Below are positions 1-7,133 of a stretch of 12,833 bases of DNA, one piece after another. Origin of the DNA: Boseongicola sp. SB0662_bin_57 (lineage in GTDB: Bacteria > Pseudomonadota > Alphaproteobacteria > Rhodobacterales > Rhodobacteraceae). The translations under genes were made by a program, and so were the position numbers. The DNA lies in the NCBI GenBank assembly GCA_009839535.1, contig VXPN01000261.1:1-12833 (forward strand). Reading direction: 5' to 3'. The notes below the pieces were generated by a model. It ran no database searches. It saw only the letters and a list, made by a program, of their open reading frames with translations, and had not been told where the DNA came from. Each line of letters begins with the position of its first letter. Position 1 is the stretch's first letter.

Positions 1-86
1 GGAGTGTGCAGCGCCCGAAGCGCAAGGCCGTGGGCAAATTCGGGATCAACTCGGCTGAGGACCGCCAGTGCCGCGTTCTCGATCAC
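1..86 (-). CDS. pyrD: Dihydroorotate dehydrogenase (quinone), N-terminal fragment cut by window edge
   Basis: Only the first 28 codons are present; the rest lies beyond base 1. Reading leftwards from a GTG at 86-84 the peptide begins (M)IENAALAVLSRVDPEFAHG and continues LALRALHT. A short amphipathic N-terminus followed by a DPE-x-AHGLAL-x-AL motif is typical of class 2, membrane-associated PyrD, which oxidises dihydroorotate to orotate with quinone in pyrimidine synthesis. The GTG start overlaps the TGA stop of the upstream DUF952 gene (GTGA), so the two are probably translationally coupled. This DUF952-pyrD order is, from memory, common in Rhodobacteraceae, which supports the call. The catalytic domain is not visible, so confidence rests on the N-terminal motif and the context. 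Confidence 0.8.
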   Translation of the reverse strand, partial: MIENAALAVLSRVDPEFAHGLALRALHT

Positions 87-424
87 CCCAGACTGCCCTC
101 GAACATGAGGCGCCCGTCTGCAAGGGGGAGTTTCCGCACAAATTTCACGTCTTCGACCCGGAGATCACGGTACAGATGCGGGAAAAGCGCACCATTCCGC
201 GACGGCTCCCACTTGAGAAATTCTGCCAATGGACCGGCATCCACGCACACGAGCATGAGCCCGGCCTCGCCGGCAAAGTGCCTTGAGGCAGTCTCCTCGA
301 CCTGCGCTCTGGTCGAGAAGTGGACAAAGCCGTCCCTGATGTCATCCGGCGATCCGGCAGTGCGCCCGGCCGCCTCGAACGCTTCGAACTCTTCTGCGCG
401 AAATATCTTGTAAACGAGTGTCAT
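83..424 (-). CDS. DUF952 domain protein
   Basis: A 113-residue cytoplasmic protein of the DUF952 family, whose function is unknown. Visible family hallmarks are a VYKIFR start, DGFVHFST around residues 31-38, an HFAGE segment with a hydrophobic strand (LMLVCVDA), and KWEPSRNGALFPHLY in the second half. The length is normal for the family. I chose the ATG at 424-422, not the longer frame reaching to 451, because MTLVYKIFR matches how family members begin and an AGGGG ribosome-binding site lies 7 bases upstream. Its stop overlaps the pyrD start. There is no signal peptide or membrane segment. It is probably co-transcribed with pyrD; rluA ends 110 bp upstream on the same strand. Confidence 0.85.
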   Translation of the reverse strand: MTLVYKIFRAEEFEAFEAAGRTAGSPDDIRDGFVHFSTRAQVEETASRHFAGEAGLMLVCVDAGPLAEFLKWEPSRNGALFPHLYRDLRVEDVKFVRKLPLADGRLMFEGSLG

Positions 425-534
425 GCCGGACCCCTGACGACATCTTGGCACCTTGCCATATTGACGGCAATCTCCGATCGCGCACTCCGAACAGGAACAT
501 TGACGACGCCCCGGCAGAAATCGTGCCGCCCGCT

Positions 535-1182
535 TCAGAATTCCGGCTTCACGGAAAACGACACCACGCGTCCGTCGGCAGGATGTCGGAAACGCAACGA
601 AAGGGATTGCAGCATGAGCCTGGGGTGCTGCCGGGCCTCTCCCTCCGCGTAGAGCAGGTCGCCAAGGATCGGGTGGCCGATCGCCAGGCAGTGAACACGA
701 AGCTGATGGGATCGGCCCGTCTTCGGGAAGAGTGTCAGGCGGGATTCGTCAGCGCATGCCTGAAGCCGTTCCCATTTCGTGAAGGCCGGCCTGCCATGCC
801 GAAGATCCACCATCTGCCGCGGTCGGTTGGGCCAGTCGACAGCCAGCGGCAAGTCGATCGTGCCGACGCTGCCGGGCACATGCCCTTGAACCCGTGCCAC
901 GTAAGCCTTTCGAACCTGGCGCCTCTCGAACTGCAGTCCCAGATGGCGCTGCGCACGAGGCGTCAACGCAAAGACCATGACGCCGGACGTGTCCCTGTCC
1001 AGGCGATGGACCAGAAGCGTTGCGGGAAAGGACTCCTTCAGCCGGGTCAGCAGGCTGTCTGCCAGATGACTGCCCTTCCCCGGCACGGACAGGAGGCCGT
1101 GAGGCTTGGCCACGACCAGGATCTCGTCGTCGGCGTGGATCACGTCGATCGGAGAGGTTGGCGGAGAGTAATCGCCTGTCAT
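535..1182 (-). CDS. rluA: Dual-specificity tRNA/23S rRNA pseudouridine synthase RluA
   Basis: A 215-residue pseudouridine synthase. E. coli RluA (219 residues) isomerises U32 in tRNA and U746 in 23S rRNA, and this protein follows it closely from end to end. Visible are AKPHGLLSVPG near residue 26, HRLDRDTSG with the catalytic Asp at about residue 62, KAYVARVQGHV, LPLAVDWPNRPRQ, the C-terminal GRSHQLRVH-x-LAIGHPILGD signature, and a LY-A-EA segment. There is no S4 domain, which fits RluA and argues against RluC or RluD. The frame stays open upstream to 1314 but that part overlaps the preceding reductase gene, so I take the ATG at 1182-1180, 25 bp after that gene's stop. Its ribosome-binding site is weak. 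It is probably the last gene of the unit transcribed from the reductase. Confidence 0.93.
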   Translation of the reverse strand: MTGDYSPPTSPIDVIHADDEILVVAKPHGLLSVPGKGSHLADSLLTRLKESFPATLLVHRLDRDTSGVMVFALTPRAQRHLGLQFERRQVRKAYVARVQGHVPGSVGTIDLPLAVDWPNRPRQMVDLRHGRPAFTKWERLQACADESRLTLFPKTGRSHQLRVHCLAIGHPILGDLLYAEGEARQHPRLMLQSLSLRFRHPADGRVVSFSVKPEF

Positions 1183-1207
1183 GACCGTGCGGGACGACCA
1201 GAGCCGC

Positions 1208-1669
1208 TCATCGGTCCAGTTCGCCGAAGGTCGCGTCAAGCATTCCCGACAGACCCTCGGCGTCATTTCGGCTGAACGCGTCCGGCTGATCGCTGTCGAT
1301 GTCAAGGACCGCAATCAGCCGGCCCTTGCCGTTCCGCACCGGCAGCACGAGTTCGGACCGCGTTCGGGAGGAACAGGCGATATGGCCAGGAAAGGAGTCG
1401 ACATCGGGCACCAGTTGAATCTCTCCGGTACGCGCAGCCGCACCGCAGACGCCTCGGGAAAAGGGGATGGCCAGGCAGCCATGACCACCCTGATACGGCC
1501 CGACCTTCAGCAATTCGGGCGCGACGACACGATAGAACCCGGTCCAGTCGAACCGCTCGTCAGAATGATGCACTTCGCAGGCGATGGTCGCCATCAACGC
1601 AACCTCGTCGGTCTCGCCTTCGGTCAAGGCGAGAATTCTTGCGCTCAGTTCCGGATAGCCCAGATTCAT
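1208..1669 (-). CDS. msrC: Free methionine-(R)-sulfoxide reductase, GAF-domain type (fRMsr)
   Basis: A 153-residue single GAF domain protein that reduces free, not protein-bound, methionine-R-sulfoxide in the cytoplasm. Diagnostic features are DWTGFY near residue 41, VGPYQG near 57, IPFSRGVCG with a Cys at 75, a resolving Cys at 65, GHIAC with a Cys at 99, SELVLPV and VLDIDS. The three cysteines 65, 75 and 99 match the Cys84/94/118 set of the E. coli enzyme YebR, so it should be catalytically competent. The ATG at 1669-1667 has a GAGG site 6 bases upstream. It follows pcaJ by 41 bp and precedes rluA by 25 bp on the same strand, with no obvious terminator between, so read-through is plausible although the functions are unrelated. 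Confidence 0.92.
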   Translation of the reverse strand: MNLGYPELSARILALTEGETDEVALMATIACEVHHSDERFDWTGFYRVVAPELLKVGPYQGGHGCLAIPFSRGVCGAAARTGEIQLVPDVDSFPGHIACSSRTRSELVLPVRNGKGRLIAVLDIDSDQPDAFSRNDAEGLSGMLDATFGELDR

Positions 1670-1710
1670 CGGCTGCCTCGCTCTCTGCGCCGGGATCGGA
1701 CGTCAGGATT

Positions 1711-2388
1711 TCAATTCAGGTCGGGCACGACCAGGTCCCCGACCCGATCTGGCGTGGCGAGTTCGGCCCCCGTGAGAGACCGCAGTTCCTCCAGCGAGAT
1801 CTCCTGCAATTTCTCGCGCAGGACAAATCGCCCGTCAACGACGTCAACGACAGCCATCGACGTGTAGACGCGCCCGATGCACTCCTTGCCCGTCAACGGA
1901 AACGTGCACTCTTCGACCAGCTTCGGCCTTCCATCCTTGGTAACATGGTCGGTGACAACGGCCACGCGCTTGGCGCCATGAACCAGGTCCATCGCGCCAC
2001 CAACGGCTGGCACGCCCTTCGAGCCAACGCGCCAGTTGGCGAGGTCACCATTCTGCGCAACCTGGTAAGCGCCGAGAATCGCCACGTCCAGATGCCCGCC
2101 GCGAACCATCGCAAAGCTGTCGGCGTGGTGGAAAAAGGCCGCTCCGGGCTTCAGGGTGATCGCCTTCTTTCCGGCATTGATCAGGTCCCAGTCCTCCTCT
2201 CCGACCGCCGGGGCCTCGCCGAATCCAAGAACGCCGTTCTCGGTATGGAACACGGCCTGCCGCCCTTCGGGCTGGAATCGCGCAACCAGTTCGGGAAGCC
2301 CGATGCCCAGGTTGACATAGGCCCCGTCACCGATGTCCTGGGCTGCCCGCCAGGCAATCTGTGCACTCGTCAGTTTCCGGACATTCAT
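1711..2388 (-). CDS. pcaJ: 3-oxoadipate CoA-transferase subunit B
   Basis: A 225-residue beta subunit of a family I CoA-transferase. With PcaI it moves CoA from succinyl-CoA to beta-ketoadipate in the lower beta-ketoadipate pathway. Visible are an early LTSAQIAWRAA helix, VNLGIGLPELV near residue 25, and FHTENGVLGFG with the expected nucleophilic Glu at residue 50. Family members usually have Ser where this protein has Thr49. Further on come GGHLDVAILGAYQVAQNGDL and the C-terminal TGAEL. The frame extends upstream inside pcaI, but the ATG at 2388-2386, which overlaps the pcaI stop as ATGA, is the natural start. The acetoacetate CoA-transferase pair (AtoAD/ScoB) is the main alternative; the pobA neighbour favours ketoadipate. 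Confidence 0.9.
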   Translation of the reverse strand: MNVRKLTSAQIAWRAAQDIGDGAYVNLGIGLPELVARFQPEGRQAVFHTENGVLGFGEAPAVGEEDWDLINAGKKAITLKPGAAFFHHADSFAMVRGGHLDVAILGAYQVAQNGDLANWRVGSKGVPAVGGAMDLVHGAKRVAVVTDHVTKDGRPKLVEECTFPLTGKECIGRVYTSMAVVDVVDGRFVLREKLQEISLEELRSLTGAELATPDRVGDLVVPDLN

Positions 2389-3107
2389 GGGTAGGCCGTC
2401 CCGGCGCGAATCAATTCCTCTTCCTGCAACGGCTCCGGCACCTCCAGCACTGCGTCGACGAAAATTCCCGGTGTCACGACATGTTCCGGATCTATGTCCC
2501 CCGGCATGACGATCTTGCGAGCCTGAACGATCGACACCCCCGCCGCCATGCACATCAGCGGGCTGAAATTCCGAGCGGCGTGCCGATAGGTCAGGTTGCC
2601 TTGCGTGTCGGCCAGTTCGGCCTTGACGATGGCCACATCAGCCTGCAGCCAACGCTCCTGGATGTATTTCTTGCCATCGAACTCGGCGACAGGCTTGCGT
2701 TCCGCAAGCTCCGTTCCATAGCCAGTTGGCGTGTAGAATGCCGGTATGCCCGCCCCTGCCGCACGGATGCGTTCGGCCAAGGTGCCCTGAGGCACCAGTT
2801 CCAGCCCGATTTCGCCGGCGAGGTACTTTTCGGTAAACGCCCTTGGATCCGAGGATCGCGGAAAGGAGCAGACCATCCTGGCGACCATTCCGGCGTCTAT
2901 CATCGCGGCAATTCCGACTCTCCCGTTGCCGGCATTGTTGTTCACGACCGTGAGACCGGCGGGCGAACCCGTGGCAACGTAACGGTCGACCAGCGCGTGA
3001 ATGAGTTCCACCGGCGCGCCGGAGCCGCCAAATCCGCCGATCATGAGCACGGCGCCATTTTCGATCCCCGCGACGGCCTGCTCAGGCGAAGCAACAGTCT
3101 TGTCCAC
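2385..3107 (-). CDS. pcaI: 3-oxoadipate CoA-transferase subunit A
   Basis: A 240-residue alpha subunit of a family I CoA-transferase, partner of the PcaJ encoded directly downstream. The family signature is visible near residues 17-32: ENGAVLMIGGFGGSGAP. It is followed by LTVVNNNAGNG, LVPQGTLAERIRAAGAGIPAFYTPTG split over residues 103-128, and a VKAELADTQGNLTYRHAARNF block near the middle. Translation starts at a GTG (3107-3105) with an AGAGGA site 6 bases upstream. The pobA stop is 20 bp upstream and the gene's own stop overlaps the pcaJ start, so pobA-pcaI-pcaJ form one tight operon. Length is slightly above the usual 220-235 residues. Acetoacetate CoA-transferase is the alternative on sequence alone; the pobA linkage supports PcaI. 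Confidence 0.9.
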   Translation of the reverse strand: MDKTVASPEQAVAGIENGAVLMIGGFGGSGAPVELIHALVDRYVATGSPAGLTVVNNNAGNGRVGIAAMIDAGMVARMVCSFPRSSDPRAFTEKYLAGEIGLELVPQGTLAERIRAAGAGIPAFYTPTGYGTELAERKPVAEFDGKKYIQERWLQADVAIVKAELADTQGNLTYRHAARNFSPLMCMAAGVSIVQARKIVMPGDIDPEHVVTPGIFVDAVLEVPEPLQEEELIRAGTAYP

Positions 3108-3127
3108 GAAACTTCCTCTCCCGTCGG

Positions 3128-4297
3128 CTAGAAGGGCAACCCGACGTAGTTTTCGGCCAGATCGCGACGCGCGGTCTCAGACGCTGCCAAGTGGCCAAGC
3201 GTCGCCCGGCGCATCTCGGACGCAAAGTCGTCTTCGTCCTCGAACCGGTGGAACGTCATCGTCATCTGCCAACTGAATCGCATGGCCTTCCATATCCGCT
3301 TCAATGCGCGGGCCGAATAGTTGTCAATGCCGGAACGGTCGTTGGACTGGACGGCGTCGATCAGTGCCTGGTAGAGATAGTGCACGTCGGACACCGCCAG
3401 ATTGAGGCCCTTCGCGCCGGTCGGCGGCACGATGTGCGCTGCATCTCCCACAAGGAAGAGATTGCCCCAGCGAAGCGGTTCGGACACGAAGCTGCGCAGC
3501 GGCGCAACGGATTTCTCGATGGACGGCCCGGTCCGCATCGTGGCAGCGGTTTCGGACGGCAGGCGACGTTTCAGTTCGGTCCAGAATTCATCGTCGCTCC
3601 ACTGTTCTGCCCGATCGCTCATCGGCACCTGAATGTAATAGCGCGACAGGTTTTCGTTCCGCATCGATGCCAAGGCGAAGCCGCGCTCGGAATTCGCGTA
3701 TATCAGCTCTTCCTCGCAGGGAGGGACGCGAGACAGGACTCCGAGCCAGCCGAAGGGATAGGTCCGTTCGAACTCTCGCCTTCGATCGCCCGGGATGGCC
3801 TTTCGGCTGACGCCGTGGAATCCGTCACATCCCGCAACGAACAGGCAGTCAAGCCGCTTGCGGTCGCCTTCATGCGTGAACTCCACCACGGATCTTGGCT
3901 GTTCCAGATCGGACAATGTCACGTCTTCGACGCCATGAAGAACCGTGGTGCCAAGTTCGTCCTGAGCCATGTAGAGATCCGCAGTGACCTCGGTCTGGCC
4001 GTAGACAGTGACATGCTTTCCGGTCAGGGCGCGAAAGTCGATTCGGACCATCAGGTCGTTGTCGGTCAGGTAGCATCCGTCGTGCAGGATTCCCTCGCGG
4101 TCCAGCCGGACCGAAACGCCCGCCTCCCGAAGCATGTCGACCGTACCCGCTTCAAGCACGCCGGCCCTGATTCGACCGAGCACGTGATTCCTCGAAGCAC
4201 GTTCGAGAATCACCGTCTCAATGCCTGCCCGGTTCAGAAGCTGCGACAGAAGAAGCCCCGAAGGTCCGCCTCCAATGATCGCAACCTCCGTTTGCAT
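3128..4297 (-). CDS. pobA: 4-hydroxybenzoate 3-monooxygenase (p-hydroxybenzoate hydroxylase)
   Basis: A 389-residue FAD and NAD(P)H-dependent hydroxylase converting 4-hydroxybenzoate to protocatechuate. In order it shows the GGGPSG dinucleotide-binding loop at 9-14, GRIRAGVLE at 41-49 (FAD/NADPH Arg44), the CDGFHGVSR motif at 157-165, YPFGWLG at 180, substrate-site residues Tyr200, Ser211, Arg213 and Arg219 (matching Tyr201, Ser212, Arg214 and Arg220 of the Pseudomonas enzyme), GDAAHIVPPTGAKGLNLA from 284 with Pro292, and the C-terminal NYVGLPF with Tyr384 (Tyr385 equivalent). All expected catalytic residues are present. The ATG at 4297 has a strong GGGGAGGA site 7 bases upstream. It is first in the pobA-pcaI-pcaJ operon. 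No PobR-type regulator is encoded nearby. Confidence 0.97.
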   Translation of the reverse strand: MQTEVAIIGGGPSGLLLSQLLNRAGIETVILERASRNHVLGRIRAGVLEAGTVDMLREAGVSVRLDREGILHDGCYLTDNDLMVRIDFRALTGKHVTVYGQTEVTADLYMAQDELGTTVLHGVEDVTLSDLEQPRSVVEFTHEGDRKRLDCLFVAGCDGFHGVSRKAIPGDRRREFERTYPFGWLGVLSRVPPCEEELIYANSERGFALASMRNENLSRYYIQVPMSDRAEQWSDDEFWTELKRRLPSETAATMRTGPSIEKSVAPLRSFVSEPLRWGNLFLVGDAAHIVPPTGAKGLNLAVSDVHYLYQALIDAVQSNDRSGIDNYSARALKRIWKAMRFSWQMTMTFHRFEDEDDFASEMRRATLGHLAASETARRDLAENYVGLPF

Positions 4298-4452
4298 GCA
4301 ACAGTCCTCCCCCCGGGCGACCTTCGTCCGCGTCAGTTGGCGATGTCAACCAAGCCGGACAATGATGCCGCATGAAACCTTGGGCCTGGCCGCTTTTCAT
4401 CCGACAGGCACGCCGCTAGTCTCTGCAAATCAACTGGACGGACTCTACGAAC
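4298..4452. promoter_or_regulatory. Divergent intergenic region between pobA and the gamma-glutamyltransferase gene, with a 6-bp dyad
   Basis: These 155 bp separate two outward-facing genes and must carry promoters for both. A perfect inverted repeat, ATGAAA at 4372-4377 and TTTCAT at 4395-4400 with a 17-bp spacer, lies near its middle and is the best operator candidate I see. I find no confident -35/-10 pair. The pobA side ends in a purine-rich GGGGAGGA ribosome-binding site; the other side has only a modest GGACGGA. Both genes could share one regulator, but the sequence alone does not show that. Confidence 0.4.
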
Positions 4453-6039
4453 ATGCGCAATTTCCAGCTTCCGGGCCGATCGCCCGTTCTCGCCTCGAAC
4501 GGAATGGTGGCCACCTCGCACCCGCTCGCTGCTTCCGAGGCGTTGACCGTGATGAAGCAAGGCGGGAATGCGGTGGATGCGGCGATTGCCGGGGCAGTTC
4601 TTCTCGGCGTTTGCGAACCGCACATGACAGGGATCGGCGGCGATTGCTTCGCGTTGATCAAGCCCGCTGGCGCCGAAAAGGTCACGACGATCAACGGCTC
4701 GGGCCGAGCGCCCGCCGGCCTTGACCCGAATGCCCTGAGACAGGCAGGGATCACGCAGATTGAGCCGGGACATGCAGCCTCCATCACCGTGCCGGGCGCC
4801 GTCGACGCGTTTTGCCGCCTGTCGGAGCGCTTTGGCCGAATTGGACTCGACCGCTGCCTCGCGCCCGCGATCCGGTATTTCGAGGAAGGCGTGCCAATTG
4901 CGTCACGCACCGCGTCTGACATTGCCTCGGCAGGTCCTGAAATGACCGATGCCGCAAGGGCGCACTTCCTGAACGCCGGCCGCCCCTTTCGCTTCGGCGA
5001 GCGCATGCGCCTGCCTGGCCAGGCCGAGGTCTTGCGGCGCATTGCCGCAAACGGGCGCAACGCTTTCTACGAAGGCGAGATTCTGGATGACATGCTCTCG
5101 GCGCTTGCGGATGTGGGCGGAACCCATGCCGCCGAAGACTTCATGGCAACCGAGGCCGTGTGGGGCACGCCAATTTCCGGGCAGTATGGCGAATTTGACG
5201 TCCTGGAGCACCGGCCCAACGGGCAGGGTGCCACCGCCCTGCTGCTGCTGAACATTCTTTCCCATTTCGATCTGTCTTCCATGGACCCGTTCGGCTTCGA
5301 ACGACTTCACATAGAGGCCGAGGCGTCGAAACTCTCTTACGACGCACGAAACCGATTCCTGGCCGACCCCGATCATGCGACCCGGCTCGAACACATGCTG
5401 GCAGCCGAGACGGCCGAGAAACTTGCCGCGTTGATCGACCCGGGGAAAGCGTCGGCCACGCCCGCCGCGCTGGCGGAAGACGTGCACAAGGACACGGTCC
5501 TGATCGTTGCCGTCGATGGCGACGGTATGGCGGTCAGCCTGATCTATTCGCTCTTCTCGGCATTCGGCTCCGGCGTGGCGAGCCCGAAATTCGGCATCCT
5601 TTTCCAGAACCGCGGCTCGGGCTTCAACCTGATCCCTGGCCACCCGAACGAAGCCGGCCCGGGCAAGCGACCCCTGCACACGATCATTCCGGCGATGCGG
5701 AAGGCCGACGGCAAGGTGGACATGGCCTTTGGCGTCATGGGCGGGCAATATCAGGCAACAGGCCACGCGCATTTCCTGACGAACATCGCCGACTACGGCA
5801 TGGACTTGCAGGAAGCCATTGACGGGCCGCGCTCCTTTGCCGATCCGGTCGACGGCACGCTCCAGGTCGAGGACGGCATTCCGGATTCCACAAGAGACCG
5901 GCTTTCAATGGCTGGGCACAGGCTGTCACGGCCGGACGTGCCCATCGGCGGTGCGCAGGCCATCTTGATCAATCACGAAAGCGGCACGCTGACCGGCGTC
6001 TCGGACCCCCGGAAGGACGGAGCGGCCGTTGGCTACTAG
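4453..6039 (+). CDS. ggt: Gamma-glutamyltransferase family protein, cytoplasmic YwrD type
   Basis: A 528-residue Ntn-hydrolase precursor that should self-cleave into large and small subunits and hydrolyse or transfer gamma-glutamyl groups. Visible are ASNGMVATSHPLA at 14-26, GGNAVDAAIA at 38-46, TGIGGDCFAL from 59, NGSGRAP with the likely substrate Arg85, ITVPGAVDAF from 111, DTV at 347-349 where Thr348 should be the cleavage and catalytic nucleophile, SLFSAFGSGV from 366, the GKRPLHTIIPAM stretch from 404, GVMGG, and the DPRKDGAAVGY tail. There is no signal peptide, unlike periplasmic E. coli Ggt, so it is probably cytoplasmic, as in the YwrD-like branch. It is divergent from pobA and convergent with hspQ. 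The substrate is unknown; glutathione or gamma-glutamyl amines and peptides are both possible. Confidence 0.92.
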   Translation: MRNFQLPGRSPVLASNGMVATSHPLAASEALTVMKQGGNAVDAAIAGAVLLGVCEPHMTGIGGDCFALIKPAGAEKVTTINGSGRAPAGLDPNALRQAGITQIEPGHAASITVPGAVDAFCRLSERFGRIGLDRCLAPAIRYFEEGVPIASRTASDIASAGPEMTDAARAHFLNAGRPFRFGERMRLPGQAEVLRRIAANGRNAFYEGEILDDMLSALADVGGTHAAEDFMATEAVWGTPISGQYGEFDVLEHRPNGQGATALLLLNILSHFDLSSMDPFGFERLHIEAEASKLSYDARNRFLADPDHATRLEHMLAAETAEKLAALIDPGKASATPAALAEDVHKDTVLIVAVDGDGMAVSLIYSLFSAFGSGVASPKFGILFQNRGSGFNLIPGHPNEAGPGKRPLHTIIPAMRKADGKVDMAFGVMGGQYQATGHAHFLTNIADYGMDLQEAIDGPRSFADPVDGTLQVEDGIPDSTRDRLSMAGHRLSRPDVPIGGAQAILINHESGTLTGVSDPRKDGAAVGY

Positions 6040-6362
6040 TTCAGTTGCACCTGAAGCGGATACTGGCCGCCATCGAAGTCTCCGAAGAACTCGGGCAGGC
6101 CTGGGTGCTCAACGGGCTCGCCGGACTTGTCGACGACAAGGTTCTGCTCGGAAACATACGCCACGTAGTAGCTGTCCTCGTTTTCCGCCAGAAGGTGGTA
6201 GAACGGCTGTTCCTTTGACGGCCGGCTGTCCTCCGGAATCGCCTCGTACCACTCCTCGCTGTTCGAAAAGACTGGATCAACATCGAAAATGACGCCGCGG
6301 AACGGGTGCTTCCTGTGACGCACGACCTGACCCAGCGAATACTTCGCTTTCGACTTGAACAT
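6036..6362 (-). CDS. hspQ: Heat shock protein HspQ (YccV-like, hemimethylated-DNA-binding family)
   Basis: A 108-residue HspQ/YccV family protein. In enterobacteria HspQ is a heat-inducible specificity factor for Lon and binds hemimethylated DNA. Visible are the KYSLGQVVRHRKHPFRGVI start, the FDVDPVF motif at 27-33, PFYHLLAENED at 53-63, and YVSEQNLV, the core beta-barrel pattern of the family. The acidic PEFFGDFDGGQY tail resembles alphaproteobacterial members, from memory. The frame stays open to 6428, but I take the ATG at 6362-6360 because AGGAG lies 8 bases upstream and MFKSKAKYS is the usual beginning. Its TAG stop lies on the same CTAG as the stop of the converging gamma-glutamyltransferase gene. 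Confidence 0.92.
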   Translation of the reverse strand: MFKSKAKYSLGQVVRHRKHPFRGVIFDVDPVFSNSEEWYEAIPEDSRPSKEQPFYHLLAENEDSYYVAYVSEQNLVVDKSGEPVEHPGLPEFFGDFDGGQYPLQVQLN

Positions 6363-6554
6363 GGCGGCGACTCCTCGCGTCCAAAGGCGCAGGGCTGCAT
6401 TTCTCGGCCAATTCGGCAGAAACTTCAAGAATCAGGTTGCAGATCTTGCAGACAGCCAAAACAGCCTGCCGCAAACCTCTGTTCCGCTTCTCTCTTCCTT
6501 CCCAAGCCAGGAGCTTCTTGCTATGCTGCTGAAAAAAATGAGGCGGATCGAGGC
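6363..6554. promoter_or_regulatory. Divergent intergenic region between hspQ and the lytic transglycosylase lipoprotein gene
   Basis: These 192 bp carry the promoters of two divergent genes. For the plus-strand lipoprotein the best candidate is TTCCCA (6499-6504), a 17-bp spacer and TATGCT (6522-6527), about 28 bp before the start codon; the -35 is poor. On the minus strand a CTTGAAG (complement of 6424-6430) resembles a heat-shock sigma-32 -35 element, but I see no convincing CCCCATxT-like -10 after it, so heat control of hspQ is not shown here. A TTGCAG direct repeat lies at 6437-6442 and 6446-6451. Confidence 0.3.
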
Positions 6555-7133
6555 ATGAGCAGAGTCCTTTTCGCCGCGTTGCTGCTTGGTCTTCTTGCAG
6601 CCTGCGGCCAGCGTGAACCACCCAGAAACCTGGACAACGCGTGTTCGATCGTCAAGCAACGGCCGAACTACCTGTCGGCCATGAAGCGGACCCAGAAGCG
6701 CTGGGGCGTTCCCGTGGCCGTGCAGATGGCGGCGATCTATCAAGAGAGCAAGTTCGACAGCAACGCCCGAACACCTCGCAAGTACTTTCTCTGGATCATC
6801 CCCGCAGGCCGTCAGAGCTCGGCCTATGGCTACAGCCAGGCCCTGGACGGAACCTGGAAGGAGTATCAGCGCGAACAACGCGCTTACGGCGCACGCCGAA
6901 ACAACATCCGGGACGCGACCGACTTCATGGGCTGGTATTTCAAGGGATCGCAAAGGGCCTTGGGCATTCCACTTCATGACGCGCGCAACCAGTATCTTGC
7001 CTATCACGAAGGCCGGGCAGGCTACAGACGCGGCAGTCACCGCAACAAGCCGTGGCTGCTGCGAATCGCCAACGAGGTGTCGGGCCGCGCCTTGCTGTAC
7101 GACGCGCAATTGAGGAGTTGCAGGCGGATCTAG
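6555..7133 (+). CDS. Lytic transglycosylase SLT-domain lipoprotein
   Basis: A 192-residue predicted lipoprotein. Residues 1-17 form a hydrophobic signal ending in the lipobox LAAC, so Cys17 should be lipidated and the protein anchored in the envelope. The mature part carries a lysozyme-like SLT fold: YQESKFDSNAR with the probable catalytic Glu64, AYGYSQALDGTW at 90-101 in place of the GLMQ motif, and LAYHEGRAGY from 148, a typical third block. Cleavage of peptidoglycan glycan strands to 1,6-anhydro products is inferred from the family. The ATG at 6555 is chosen over the longer frame from 6306 because the signal peptide begins there and a GAGG site precedes it. Cys30 and Cys189 could pair as a disulfide. 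It appears monocistronic. Confidence 0.85.
   Translation: MSRVLFAALLLGLLAACGQREPPRNLDNACSIVKQRPNYLSAMKRTQKRWGVPVAVQMAAIYQESKFDSNARTPRKYFLWIIPAGRQSSAYGYSQALDGTWKEYQREQRAYGARRNNIRDATDFMGWYFKGSQRALGIPLHDARNQYLAYHEGRAGYRRGSHRNKPWLLRIANEVSGRALLYDAQLRSCRRI

Noticed and set aside
418..1275. A 285-codon plus-strand frame opposite rluA and the GAF reductase
   Set aside because: It overlaps two convincing minus-strand genes and shows no family resemblance.
3191..4375. A 394-codon plus-strand frame opposite pobA
   Set aside because: pobA on the other strand has every catalytic residue of its family. The plus frame has no recognisable motif and is a high-GC shadow.
4903..5772. A 289-codon minus-strand frame inside the gamma-glutamyltransferase gene
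   Set aside because: It is antisense to conserved enzyme motifs with no recognisable domain, so I read it as a shadow frame.
6424..6430. CTTGAAG on the minus strand as a sigma-32 heat-shock promoter for hspQ
   Set aside because: The -35-like element is present, but no acceptable -10 lies at the required spacing, so I do not call a heat-shock promoter.
6363..6621. Minus-strand extension upstream of hspQ as a longer coding region or separate small gene
   Set aside because: The extension lacks conserved residues, while the ATG at 6362 has a good ribosome-binding site and the normal family N-terminus.
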